Below, one piece after another: positions 1 through 7,098 of a stretch of DNA of 64,000 bases (positions are counted from its first letter, which is position 1; the number at the start of each line of letters is the position of its first letter). The notes under the pieces were generated by a model. The model did not search any database. It was not told the DNA's origin and was given only the letters and a program-made list of their open reading frames with translations. This DNA is from Mucilaginibacter_A sp050954285 (GTDB lineage Bacteria > Bacteroidota > Bacteroidia > Sphingobacteriales > Sphingobacteriaceae). The translations under genes and the position numbers were made by a program. Location: assembly GCA_050954285.1 (NCBI GenBank), contig JBPBPL010000006.1, forward strand, positions 370,129 to 434,128, written 5' to 3'.

Positions 1-348
1 ACATATGCTCAGCTATCTGCACGTGATGGTAAATATGCAATTATTAAATTGCCTTCAGGTGAAACCAGGATGATCTTAGCAACCTGTTTGGCTACCATAG
101 GAACAGTTTCTAATTCTGAAAAAGCAAACGAAGTATTAGGGAAAGCTGGTCGTAAACGTTGGTTAGGTCGTCGTCCAAGAGTTCGTGGTGTTGCCATGAA
201 CCCAGTAGATCACCCTATGGGTGGTGGTGAAGGTCGGGCTTCCGGGGGTCACCCGCGTTCCAGAAAAGGTTTATTAGCTAAAGGCTTCAAAACTCGCGAC
301 AAAAAGAAATCATCCGATCGTTACATCATTGAAAGAAGGAAAAAATAA
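1..348 (+). CDS. rplB: 50S ribosomal protein L2 (uL2), C-terminal part
   Basis: The frame is open at base 1, so roughly the first 150-160 residues lie outside the window; 115 residues remain. L2 binds 23S rRNA next to the peptidyl-transferase centre. The diagnostic stretch GVAMNPVDHPMGGGEG, with the conserved functional His, is present, followed by GGHPRSRKG and a basic tail ending in ERRKK. The stop TAA overlaps the rpsS ATG by one base (TAATG), consistent with translational coupling. The minus-strand ORF across this stretch is a shadow. Confidence 0.97.
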   Translation, partial: TYAQLSARDGKYAIIKLPSGETRMILATCLATIGTVSNSEKANEVLGKAGRKRWLGRRPRVRGVAMNPVDHPMGGGEGRASGGHPRSRKGLLAKGFKTRDKKKSSDRYIIERRKK

Positions 349-614
349 TGGCACGTTCAATTAAAAAAGGACCTTATATTGATCATAACCTGGAAAGAAA
401 AGTTCTTACCTTGAATGATACCAATAAAAAATCAGTTGTAAAAACCTGGTCACGCCGCTCAATGATTTCTCCGGATTTCGTTGGTCATACTTTTGCAGTA
501 CATAATGGTAATAAATTTATCCCTGTGTACGTTACAGAAAATATGGTTGGACACAAGTTGGGAGAATTTTCTCCGACACGTACTTTCAGGGGGCACTCTG
601 AAAAGAAAAAATAA
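348..614 (+). CDS. rpsS: 30S ribosomal protein S19 (uS19)
   Basis: An 88-residue protein of normal family length that starts MARSIKKGPYIDHNL. It binds 16S rRNA in the 30S head with S13. The conserved KTWSRRSMISPDFVGHTFAVHNGNKF core and the GEFSPTRTFRGH segment are present. It overlaps rplB by one base and is followed six bases later by rplV, in the universal S10-operon order. Confidence 0.98.
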   Translation: MARSIKKGPYIDHNLERKVLTLNDTNKKSVVKTWSRRSMISPDFVGHTFAVHNGNKFIPVYVTENMVGHKLGEFSPTRTFRGHSEKKK

Positions 615-620
615 TTTGTA

Positions 621-1049
621 ATGGAAGCAACAATAAAAACTAAAAAATCTGTCTTAATCAGACAACGCAAAGAGCACGAAAAAGCTCAGCAAGGCGGTGC
701 TTCTGCTGCAAAATTACAAAACTGTCCAACCTCACCTCGCAAAATGCGTTTAGTGGTTGATTTGATCAGAGGCGAAAATGTGGAAAAAGCTTTATATATT
801 TTAAAGTATACTAATAAGGAAGCAGCTATCAGAGTTGAAAAACTATTATTATCTGCTATCAAAAATTGGGAGCTAAAAAATGAAGGTAAAAGGGTAGAAG
901 AAAATGCTCTTTTTGTAAAGGAAATTTCTGTGGGTGGTGGTCGTCAGTTGAAAAGACTACGTCCAGCTCCGCAAGGTAGAGGTTACCAGATCAGGAAACG
1001 TTCTAACCACGTTACTTTAATAGTAGATTCAAAAAATGATAACATATAA
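621..1049 (+). CDS. rplV: 50S ribosomal protein L22 (uL22)
   Basis: This 142-residue protein lines the nascent-peptide exit tunnel. The core NCPTSPRKMRLVVDLIRG and the C-terminal PQGRGYQIRKRSNHVTLIV beta-hairpin region are clear. The N terminus carries about 30 extra charged residues (KQRKEHEKAQQGG) relative to the roughly 110-residue E. coli protein. It lies between rpsS and rpsC with spacers of only six bases. Confidence 0.97.
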   Translation: MEATIKTKKSVLIRQRKEHEKAQQGGASAAKLQNCPTSPRKMRLVVDLIRGENVEKALYILKYTNKEAAIRVEKLLLSAIKNWELKNEGKRVEENALFVKEISVGGGRQLKRLRPAPQGRGYQIRKRSNHVTLIVDSKNDNI

Positions 1050-1055
1050 TTTGTA

Positions 1056-1922
1056 ATGGGACAAAAAGCACATCCAATAGGTAACAGGTTAGGAATCATC
1101 AGAGGATGGGATTCTAACTGGTTCGGTGGCAATAATTACTCCGACAAATTAGTGGAAGATGAAAAAATTCGTAAATACCTTTCGGTACGTATTGCTAAAG
1201 GTGGTGTTGCTAAAGTAGTAATTGAGCGTACACTGAAACGTATTACGGTTACTATTCATACAGCTCGTCCGGGTATTGTAATTGGGAAAGGTGGTCAGGA
1301 AGTTGATAAGATTAAAGAAGAGCTTAAAAAATTAACCAAAAAAGATATTCAGATCAATATTTTTGAAATTAAGCGTCCTGAACTTGATGCACAATTAGTT
1401 GCAGAAGGTGTAGCTAAACAACTCGAAGCCCGTATTTCTTTCCGTAGAGCAATGAAAACTACAATTGCTTCTACTATGCGTATGGGAGCAGAAGGTATCA
1501 AAATTATGTGTTCTGGTCGTTTAGGCGGTGCAGAAATGGCTCGTACTGAGCAATATAAAGAAGGTAGGATACCTTTGCATACTTTCCGTGCAGATATTGA
1601 TTATGCTTTAGGTGAAGCCTTAACTACTTACGGTAAAATAGGTGTTAAAGTCTGGATCTGTAAAGGTGAAGTTTACGGAAAACGTGATTTGTCTCCAAAT
1701 ATTGGTGCTAATACTGGCACTAATACTAAAGGTGGACGTCCAGAAGGCGCACCTGCTTATGGAGATCGAGATCGTGGTGGAGATCGCAAGAATTCTGGTG
1801 GTGGAGATCGAAGGAATAATGATAGAAGATCACCAAATGGAAGTAATAACAGTAATCCAAGAGGTGGTGGAAATCCTAATCAAAGAAGTGGTGGCGGTGC
1901 AGCTGGCGCTAAGAGAAGATAA
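1056..1922 (+). CDS. rpsC: 30S ribosomal protein S3 (uS3) with low-complexity C-terminal tail
   Basis: This 288-residue protein is longer than the usual 210-235. Residues 1-210 hold the normal S3 architecture: N-terminal MGQKAHPIGNRLG, a KH type 2 domain with the GKGG loop (ARPGIVIGKGGQEV), and the C-terminal domain ending in KVWICKGEVYGKRD. From about residue 215 the chain becomes a Gly/Asn/Arg/Asp-rich tail (repeated GGDR, NRRS and GGG units) that is probably disordered and may contact RNA. The frame is intact to the stop. An ORF in another frame over the tail arises from the low-complexity DNA. Confidence 0.96.
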   Translation: MGQKAHPIGNRLGIIRGWDSNWFGGNNYSDKLVEDEKIRKYLSVRIAKGGVAKVVIERTLKRITVTIHTARPGIVIGKGGQEVDKIKEELKKLTKKDIQINIFEIKRPELDAQLVAEGVAKQLEARISFRRAMKTTIASTMRMGAEGIKIMCSGRLGGAEMARTEQYKEGRIPLHTFRADIDYALGEALTTYGKIGVKVWICKGEVYGKRDLSPNIGANTGTNTKGGRPEGAPAYGDRDRGGDRKNSGGGDRRNNDRRSPNGSNNSNPRGGGNPNQRSGGGAAGAKRR

Positions 1923-1937
1923 TCATATTTAAAATAA

Positions 1938-1954
1938 GTTAAGTGTTACTTAAC
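1938..1954 (+). other. Small hairpin between rpsC and rplP
   Basis: A perfect 7-bp inverted repeat, GTTAAGT-GTT-ACTTAAC, lies in the 51-base rpsC-rplP spacer. No T-tract follows, so it does not look like a terminator. It may stabilise the 3' end or tune expression of rplP. It is seen in sequence only. Confidence 0.4.
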
Positions 1955-1973
1955 AATATAAGTTTAAAGTAAA

Positions 1974-2399
1974 ATGCTACAGCCCAAAAGAACTAAGTTT
2001 AGGAAAATGCAAAAAGGCAGAATGAAAGGTATCGCAACTCGTGGTGCAGAACTTTCATTTGGTTCGTTCGGAATCAAGTCTTTGGAACCAGCTTGGATCA
2101 CAAGTCGCCAGATAGAATCAGCCCGAATTGCTGTTACTCGTTTTATGAAACGCGAAGGACAGGTTTGGATTAGGATTTTCCCGGACAAGCCGGTAACAAA
2201 AAAACCTGCTGAAGTACGTATGGGTAAAGGTAAAGGTGCACCAGAATACTGGGTAGCTGTTGTTAATCCTGGCCGAATCATTTTTGAAGCAGAAGGAGTT
2301 TCTCTGGAAACTGCAAAAGAAGCTATGCGACTTGCTGCACAAAAATTACCTGTGCAAACAAAGTTCGTAGTAAGAAGAGACTACGTAGAAACAGAATAA
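1974..2399 (+). CDS. rplP: 50S ribosomal protein L16 (uL16)
   Basis: A 141-residue protein of normal length, starting MLQPKRTKFRKMQKGR. L16 helps position A-site tRNA. Conserved segments include GSFGIKSLEPAWIT, QIESARIAVTRFMKR, RMGKGKGAPEYWVAVV and PGRIIFEAEG. The start ATG lies 51 bases after rpsC with no Shine-Dalgarno, as is usual in this phylum. Confidence 0.98.
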   Translation: MLQPKRTKFRKMQKGRMKGIATRGAELSFGSFGIKSLEPAWITSRQIESARIAVTRFMKREGQVWIRIFPDKPVTKKPAEVRMGKGKGAPEYWVAVVNPGRIIFEAEGVSLETAKEAMRLAAQKLPVQTKFVVRRDYVETE

Positions 2400-2458
2400 T
2401 ATTAATTATAAATTGAATCCTGAAAGCACAGGCTCTTCAAGTGAAATCATAAAAAAAG

Positions 2459-2668
2459 ATGAAGAATTCAGAAATTTTAGACTTGTCAACCGAAGAGCTT
2501 TCTACCCGTTTAGCGGAAGAAAAATCTGGCTTGACTAAATTAAAATTTGCGCACACAGTTTCTGCTATTGAAAATCCTTCCCGTATTGCTAAAATCAAGA
2601 AAGATATAGCTCGTTTAAATACTGAAATTACCAAGCGCAAAACGGTGTCGGCTTCTGAAACAATTTAA
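2459..2668 (+). CDS. rpmC: 50S ribosomal protein L29 (uL29)
   Basis: A 69-residue helical protein near the tunnel exit, where trigger factor and SRP dock. The pattern MKNSEILDLSTEELSTRLAEEK followed by LKFAHTVSAIENPSRI and KKDIARLNTEITKRK matches L29, including the conserved helix-turn-helix basic residues. It sits in the standard slot between rplP and rpsQ. Confidence 0.95.
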   Translation: MKNSEILDLSTEELSTRLAEEKSGLTKLKFAHTVSAIENPSRIAKIKKDIARLNTEITKRKTVSASETI

Positions 2669-2682
2669 TCATTAGAATTAAA

Positions 2683-2937
2683 ATGGAAAGAAATTTAAGA
2701 AAAACAAGAACTGGGTTGGTTGTATCCAATAAAATGGATAAGTCAATTGTAGTTTCCGTCGAGCGTAAAGTAAAACACCCGATCTACGGTAAATTCGTAA
2801 AAAAAACAGCTAAATTCATGGCTCATGATGAAGCTAATACATGCGGAATAGGAGATACAGTTACCATTATGGAAACCCGTCCTCTTAGTAAAAACAAGAA
2901 TTGGAGATTGGTTCAAATTGTAGAAAAAGCTAAATAA
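2683..2937 (+). CDS. rpsQ: 30S ribosomal protein S17 (uS17)
   Basis: This 84-residue OB-fold protein binds 16S rRNA early in assembly. Visible signatures are RKTRTGLVVSNKMDKSIVV, VKHPIYGKFVKKTAKFMAHDE and GDTVTIMETRPLSKNKNWRLV. The stop TAA overlaps the rplN ATG by one base (TAATG). Confidence 0.97.
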   Translation: MERNLRKTRTGLVVSNKMDKSIVVSVERKVKHPIYGKFVKKTAKFMAHDEANTCGIGDTVTIMETRPLSKNKNWRLVQIVEKAK

Positions 2938-3305
2938 TGGTACAGCAGGAATCAAGATTAAACGTTGCTGATAACAGCGGAGCTAAAGAAGTACTCGTAA
3001 TTCGAGTACTTGGTGGTACTGGTAAAAGGTATGCTTCTTTAGGTGATAAGATTGTTGTAACTGTAAAAAGTGCTTTGCCATCAGGTAACGTAAAAAAAGG
3101 TACAGTTTCTAAAGCAGTTGTAGTTAGAACAAGTAAAGAAGTTAGAAGGAAAGACGGGTCTTATATTCGTTTTGATGATAATGCTGCTGTTCTTCTGAAT
3201 AATCAGGACGAACCAAGAGGAACCCGTATTTTTGGCCCAGTGGCTAGAGAACTTCGTGAAAAACAGTTTATGAAAATTGTATCATTAGCACCAGAAGTAT
3301 TATAA
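2937..3305 (+). CDS. rplN: 50S ribosomal protein L14 (uL14)
   Basis: A 122-residue protein of canonical length. It forms an intersubunit bridge and docks with silencing factor RsfS. MVQQESRLNVADNSGAKEVL, the GDKIVVTVKSALP segment and the C-terminal FGPVARELREKQFMKIVSLAPEVL are textbook L14. It is coupled to rpsQ by a one-base overlap and followed one base later by rplX. Confidence 0.98.
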   Translation: MVQQESRLNVADNSGAKEVLVIRVLGGTGKRYASLGDKIVVTVKSALPSGNVKKGTVSKAVVVRTSKEVRRKDGSYIRFDDNAAVLLNNQDEPRGTRIFGPVARELREKQFMKIVSLAPEVL

Positions 3306-3306
3306 T

Positions 3307-3648
3307 ATGGAAAAGAAAAGTAAATCTCAGATCAAATTCAAACTCCGTAAAGGTGATCTGGTAAAAGTAATTGCAGGTGATTCTAAAGGCACTCAGGGTA
3401 AAATTACTGAAGTTATTTTAAGTGAAAGCCGTGCTTTGGTTGAAGGTGCTAATATGGTTACAAAGCATACTAAACCAAATGCTGCAAATCCTAACGGAGG
3501 TATCATTAAAAAAGAAGCTCCTATTCACATTTCAAATCTCGCTATGATTGATTCTAAAACAGGTAATATTACCCGTATAGGAAAGAAAAAAGGTGAGAAT
3601 GGTAAATTTATAAGAGTATCTAAAAAGTCTGGGGAGGAAATTAAATAA
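3307..3648 (+). CDS. rplX: 50S ribosomal protein L24 (uL24)
   Basis: A 113-residue assembly-initiator protein. The KOW motif is at residues 10-40 (FKLRKGDLVKVIAGDSKGTQGKI), followed by VEGANMVTKHTKPNAANPNGGI and the bacterial-type extension. It overlaps rplE by one base (TAATG). Confidence 0.96.
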   Translation: MEKKSKSQIKFKLRKGDLVKVIAGDSKGTQGKITEVILSESRALVEGANMVTKHTKPNAANPNGGIIKKEAPIHISNLAMIDSKTGNITRIGKKKGENGKFIRVSKKSGEEIK

Positions 3649-4217
3649 TGGCTTACGTACCAAGATTAAAAGTACAATATAAAGAAGGCATCCGCACAGC
3701 ACTGAAAGATAAATTTCAGTATAAAAGTGTAATGCAAGTTCCAAAACTGGAAAAAATTGCCATCAATCAAGGTGTTGGGGCTGCTACTACAGACAAAAAG
3801 TTGATTGAAACTGCAATCACCGAAATGACTACAATTACTGGTCAGCAGTCAGTTGCTTCTAAATCTAAAAAAGATATTTCAAACTTTAAGTTGCGTAAGG
3901 GTATGCCTGTTGGTGTGCGTGTTACTTTGCGTGATAATCATATGTATGAATTTTTAGATCGTTTAATTTCTGTAGCTTTACCACGTATTCGTGATTTCAA
4001 AGGTATTAATGATAAAGGTTTTGACGGAAAAGGTAATTATACTTTAGGTATTACAGAGCAGATTATTTTCCCAGAAATCAATATTGATAAAATCAATAAG
4101 ATTATGGGTATGGATATTACCTTTGTTACTTCTGCAAAAAATGATGTAGAAGCATTAGAACTTTTAAAATCATTTGGATTACCGTTTAAGAATCAAAATA
4201 ATCAACAACCACAATAA
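3648..4217 (+). CDS. rplE: 50S ribosomal protein L5 (uL5)
   Basis: A 189-residue 5S rRNA-binding protein of the central protuberance. Typical segments are SVMQVPKLEKIAINQGVG, the P-site contact loop around FKLRKGMPVGVRVTLRDNHMYEFLDRLI and the C-terminal FPEINIDKINKIMGMDITFVTSA. It is slightly longer than the usual 179, owing to a Gln/Asn-rich end. Its stop overlaps the rpsN ATG. Confidence 0.97.
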   Translation: MAYVPRLKVQYKEGIRTALKDKFQYKSVMQVPKLEKIAINQGVGAATTDKKLIETAITEMTTITGQQSVASKSKKDISNFKLRKGMPVGVRVTLRDNHMYEFLDRLISVALPRIRDFKGINDKGFDGKGNYTLGITEQIIFPEINIDKINKIMGMDITFVTSAKNDVEALELLKSFGLPFKNQNNQQPQ

Positions 4218-4486
4218 TGGCTAAAGAAGGTGTAAAAGCACGTGATGTAAAGCGTGCAAAAGCTGTTGCTAAATATGCTGAAAAAAGAGCGGAGTTAAAA
4301 GCTGCCGGAGATTATATTGCTTTGGATAAATTGCCAAAAAATGCTTCACCGGTCCGTCAACATAATCGTTGTAAATTAACTGGTCGCCCTAGAGGTTACA
4401 TGCGTCAGTTTGGTATTTCTCGTGTTACTTTTCGCGAAATGGCTTTAGCTGGTAAAATTCCAGGGGTAAAAAAAGCAAGTTGGTAA
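4217..4486 (+). CDS. rpsN: 30S ribosomal protein S14 (uS14), zinc-free long form
   Basis: An 89-residue S14 of the long, cysteine-poor type. The C-terminal block SPVRQHNRCKLTGRPRGYMRQFGISRVTFREMA is diagnostic. Only one Cys remains and there is no CxxC pair, so no zinc ribbon is expected. It is followed by an unusually long 116-base spacer before rpsH. Confidence 0.96.
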   Translation: MAKEGVKARDVKRAKAVAKYAEKRAELKAAGDYIALDKLPKNASPVRQHNRCKLTGRPRGYMRQFGISRVTFREMALAGKIPGVKKASW

Positions 4487-4602
4487 TATCAATTTTAGGT
4501 TGATAAAAATAGTATGCTGTTTTAACTACAGTAAAAATAGAATTGATAACAGGTCAGCAGGAAGGCCCTGCCAGATACCATTATCATAATTTAAGTTATA
4601 AA
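4487..4602 (+). other. Structured spacer upstream of rpsH (candidate cis-regulatory leader)
   Basis: This 116-base spacer is far longer than others in the operon. TATCAA (4487-4492) can pair with TTGATA (4500-4505). Alternatively TATCAATT (4487-4494) pairs with AATTGATA (4541-4548), enclosing a CTGT/ACAG hairpin (4517-4531). GCAGG/CCTGC near 4557-4572 forms a further GC stem. Mutually exclusive pairings before the S8 gene suggest autogenous control by analogy with E. coli, where S8 represses the spc operon. The function is inferred. Confidence 0.4.
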
Positions 4603-5001
4603 ATGAATACAGATCCAATTGCAGATTATCTTACCAGAGTAAGAAACGCAATTAAGGCAAACCATCGCGTTGTCGAAATCCCGGCATCTAATCTAAAAAA
4701 AGAAATCACGAAAGTTCTTTTTGATAAAGGTTACATTGCCAATTACAAATTTGAAGATTCTGCTCCTCAAGGCATAATTAAAGTAGCTTTAAAATATAAT
4801 CCGGTTACTAAGATTTCCGCTATTCGTGATTTATCTCGCATTAGCAGACCTGGATTAAGAAGATATGCCGGTGTAGAAAATATGCCTCGTGTTTTAAATG
4901 GTTTAGGTATCGCTATATTATCAACTTCTAAAGGTGTAATGACTGATAAGGAAGCTAAAGTAAGTAATATTGGTGGTGAAGTTTTATGTTACGTTTATTA
5001 A
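4603..5001 (+). CDS. rpsH: 30S ribosomal protein S8 (uS8)
   Basis: The ATG at 4603 gives a 132-residue protein beginning MNTDPIADYLTRVRNAI, exactly the family N terminus; the longer upstream reading lacks similarity. S8 binds helix 21 of 16S rRNA and in enterobacteria represses the spc operon. The C-terminal signature is intact (RPGLRRYAGVENMPRVLNGLGIAILSTSKGVM, GGEVLCYVY). Confidence 0.97.
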   Translation: MNTDPIADYLTRVRNAIKANHRVVEIPASNLKKEITKVLFDKGYIANYKFEDSAPQGIIKVALKYNPVTKISAIRDLSRISRPGLRRYAGVENMPRVLNGLGIAILSTSKGVMTDKEAKVSNIGGEVLCYVY

Positions 5002-5011
5002 TCAGAACTAT

Positions 5012-5569
5012 ATGTCTAGAGTAGGAAAAGCCCCTGTTACATTACCTAGTGGTGTTACGATTTCTGTATCAGATAGTAATCTGGTTACTATACAAGGTCC
5101 AAAAGGATCGTTAGCTCAACAAGTTGATAGTGATATCACTATAGAGCAGGAAAGTGGTCAAATTTTAGTTAAGCGTCCTTCCGAACAAAAACGTCATAAA
5201 GCTTTACATGGCTTATATCGCTCTTTGGTGAATAACATGGTTATTGGTGTAACTGAAGGATATAAATTAGAGCAAGAACTTGTTGGAGTAGGTTATAGAG
5301 CTACCAATAATGGAAATACTTTGGATTTAGTTTTAGGATATTCTCACCATTATGTGTTTGAGTTACCAAAAGAAATTAAAGTTACTACTACTGCAGAAAA
5401 AGGTAAAAACCCAACTATCATCCTTGAATCGATTGATAAGCAGTTATTAGGCCAGGTTGCAGCAAAAATTCGTTCGCTGAGAACGCCAGAACCATATAAA
5501 GGTAAAGGTATCAAGTTTGTTGGGGAACAATTAAGAAGAAAAGCAGGTAAATCTGCATCAAAAAAATAA
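5012..5569 (+). CDS. rplF: 50S ribosomal protein L6 (uL6)
   Basis: The ATG at 5012, ten bases after the rpsH stop, gives 185 residues starting MSRVGKAPVTLPSGVTI; the upstream in-frame codons overlap rpsH and are rejected. L6 has two tandem alpha/beta domains near the factor-binding site. The C-terminal family signature RTPEPYKGKGIKFVGEQLRRKAGK is present. Confidence 0.97.
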   Translation: MSRVGKAPVTLPSGVTISVSDSNLVTIQGPKGSLAQQVDSDITIEQESGQILVKRPSEQKRHKALHGLYRSLVNNMVIGVTEGYKLEQELVGVGYRATNNGNTLDLVLGYSHHYVFELPKEIKVTTTAEKGKNPTIILESIDKQLLGQVAAKIRSLRTPEPYKGKGIKFVGEQLRRKAGKSASKK

Positions 5570-5572
5570 CTT

Positions 5573-5923
5573 ATGTTAGGTAAATTATCAAGGAGAGATC
5601 GGATAAAGAAAGGGATTAGAAAAACTCTTTCTGGATCAATTGAGCGGCCTCGCTTATCAGTATTTAGAAGTAATAAGGGAATTTATGCACAAGTTATTGA
5701 TGATTTGTCTGGAAAAACTTTAGTTTCTGCATCTTCTTTATCCAAAGAGTTTACAGCAGCAGGATCCAAATCAGATCAATCTATAGCAGTTGGTAAATTA
5801 GTCGCAGAAAAAGCAATTGCTGCAGGGATTAAAGAAGTTGTATTTGATCGTAATGGTTATTTATATCATGGTCGGATCAAATCATTGGCAGAAGGTGCAC
5901 GTGAAGGTGGTTTAATATTTTAA
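5573..5923 (+). CDS. rplR: 50S ribosomal protein L18 (uL18)
   Basis: A 116-residue 5S rRNA-binding protein. RIKKGIRKTLSGSIERPRLSVFRSNKGIYAQVIDD and the C-terminal FDRNGYLYHGRIKSLAEGAREGGLIF are canonical L18. It sits three bases after rplF in the conserved rplF-rplR-rpsE order. Confidence 0.97.
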   Translation: MLGKLSRRDRIKKGIRKTLSGSIERPRLSVFRSNKGIYAQVIDDLSGKTLVSASSLSKEFTAAGSKSDQSIAVGKLVAEKAIAAGIKEVVFDRNGYLYHGRIKSLAEGAREGGLIF

Positions 5924-5935
5924 TTCAATCAGCAA

Positions 5936-6454
5936 ATGTCAACTATAAATATAAAAAGAGTTAAATCAAGCGAAGTTGAATTAAAAGATCGCTTAGTAAG
6001 TATACAACGTGTAGCCAAAGTAACTAAAGGTGGCCGTACATTTAGTTTTTCAGCTATCGTAGTAGTTGGAGACGAAAATGGAATTGTAGGTTATGGTTTA
6101 GGTAAAGCAAAAGAAGTAACTGAGGCGATTGCTAAAGGTATTGATGATGCCAAAAAGAATTTAGTTAAAGTTCCAATTATTAATGGCTCAATCCCTCATG
6201 AACAAATTGGTAAATTTTCTGGTGGGTTTATTTTTATCAAACCAGCGGCAGTTGGTACTGGTGTAATTGCTGGTGGTGCAATGCGTGCAGTGTTGGAATC
6301 AGCTGGAGTGCACAATGTACTTGCAAAGTCAAAAGGTTCTTCTAATCCACATAATGTAGTAAAAGCAACTGTATCAGCGCTATCACAATTACGTGATGCC
6401 TATACTGTAGCTCAACAACGGGGGATTGAAGTAGGAAAAGTTTTTAACGGTTAA
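5936..6454 (+). CDS. rpsE: 30S ribosomal protein S5 (uS5)
   Basis: A 172-residue accuracy and helicase-site protein. The N-terminal dsRBD-like S5 domain (ELKDRLVSIQRVAKVTKGGRTFSFSAIVVVGDENGIVGYGLGKAKEV) and the C-terminal domain (VGTGVIAGGAMRAVLESAGVHNVLAKSKGSSNPHNVVKA) are complete. It is spaced seven bases from rpmD. Confidence 0.98.
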   Translation: MSTINIKRVKSSEVELKDRLVSIQRVAKVTKGGRTFSFSAIVVVGDENGIVGYGLGKAKEVTEAIAKGIDDAKKNLVKVPIINGSIPHEQIGKFSGGFIFIKPAAVGTGVIAGGAMRAVLESAGVHNVLAKSKGSSNPHNVVKATVSALSQLRDAYTVAQQRGIEVGKVFNG

Positions 6455-6461
6455 ACCAACA

Positions 6462-6641
6462 ATGGCTAAAATAAAAATCACACAAATTAAAAGCGTTATT
6501 GATAGAAGCGAGCGCCAAAAATTAACTATGAAAGCTTTAGGATTAAGAAAAATCAGCCAGAGTGTTGAAGTGGAGGCTAATCTTGCAATTGTTGGCATGG
6601 TCCGGGCAGTTAATCATTTAGTAGCCGTAGAAAACATTTAA
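6462..6641 (+). CDS. rpmD: 50S ribosomal protein L30 (uL30)
   Basis: A 59-residue ORF starting ATG GCT AAA ATA: MAKIKITQIKSVIDRSERQK, then LTMKALGLRKISQSV and the C-terminal IVGMVRAVNHLVAVENI. Length and the KALGL/RKI motif match bacterial L30, and the position between rpsE and rplO is the standard one. It begins seven bases after rpsE and ends four bases before rplO. Confidence 0.96.
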   Translation: MAKIKITQIKSVIDRSERQKLTMKALGLRKISQSVEVEANLAIVGMVRAVNHLVAVENI

Positions 6642-6645
6642 TATT

Positions 6646-7092
6646 ATGAATTTAAGTAATTTAAAACCAGCTTATGGTTCTACCAAAACTCGTAAAAGAA
6701 TTGGTAGAGGAACTGGCTCAGGTCGTGGTGGAACATCAACACGTGGCCATAAAGGTGCAGGTTCTCGTTCAGGCACATCAACTAAAGTAGGTTTTGAAGG
6801 TGGTCAAATGCCTTTACAACGACGTGTTCCTAAAGTGGGATTTAAAAATCTGAACCGTAAAGAATATGTTGGAATCAATTTAGATGTGTTACAGGAACTA
6901 GTAGAAAAATATAATTTAATTGCAGTTGATTTTGATGCTTTAAAATTACATGGTTTAGTTTCAAGAAATGATTTAGTAAAAATATTAGGTCGTGGTGAAT
7001 TAAAAGCTAAATTAGAAGTTAAAGCACATGCTTTTACTGAAACGGCACAAAAGGCAATTGAAGCAGCAGGGGGATTGACTGTTAAGCTATAA
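6646..7092 (+). CDS. rplO: 50S ribosomal protein L15 (uL15)
   Basis: A 148-residue late-assembly protein. The Gly/Arg-rich N terminus (KTRKRIGRGTGSGRGGTSTRGHKGAGSRSG), FEGGQMPLQRRVPKVGF and the C-terminal VKAHAFTETAQKAIEAAGG are characteristic. It is followed six bases later by secY. Confidence 0.97.
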   Translation: MNLSNLKPAYGSTKTRKRIGRGTGSGRGGTSTRGHKGAGSRSGTSTKVGFEGGQMPLQRRVPKVGFKNLNRKEYVGINLDVLQELVEKYNLIAVDFDALKLHGLVSRNDLVKILGRGELKAKLEVKAHAFTETAQKAIEAAGGLTVKL

Positions 7093-7098
7093 ATTTTA

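Noticed and set aside
1642..1932. A 96-codon ORF overlapping the end of rpsC in another frame
   Set aside because: It arises from the low-complexity tail DNA of rpsC, has no start context or recognisable domain, and rpsC is certain in the other frame.
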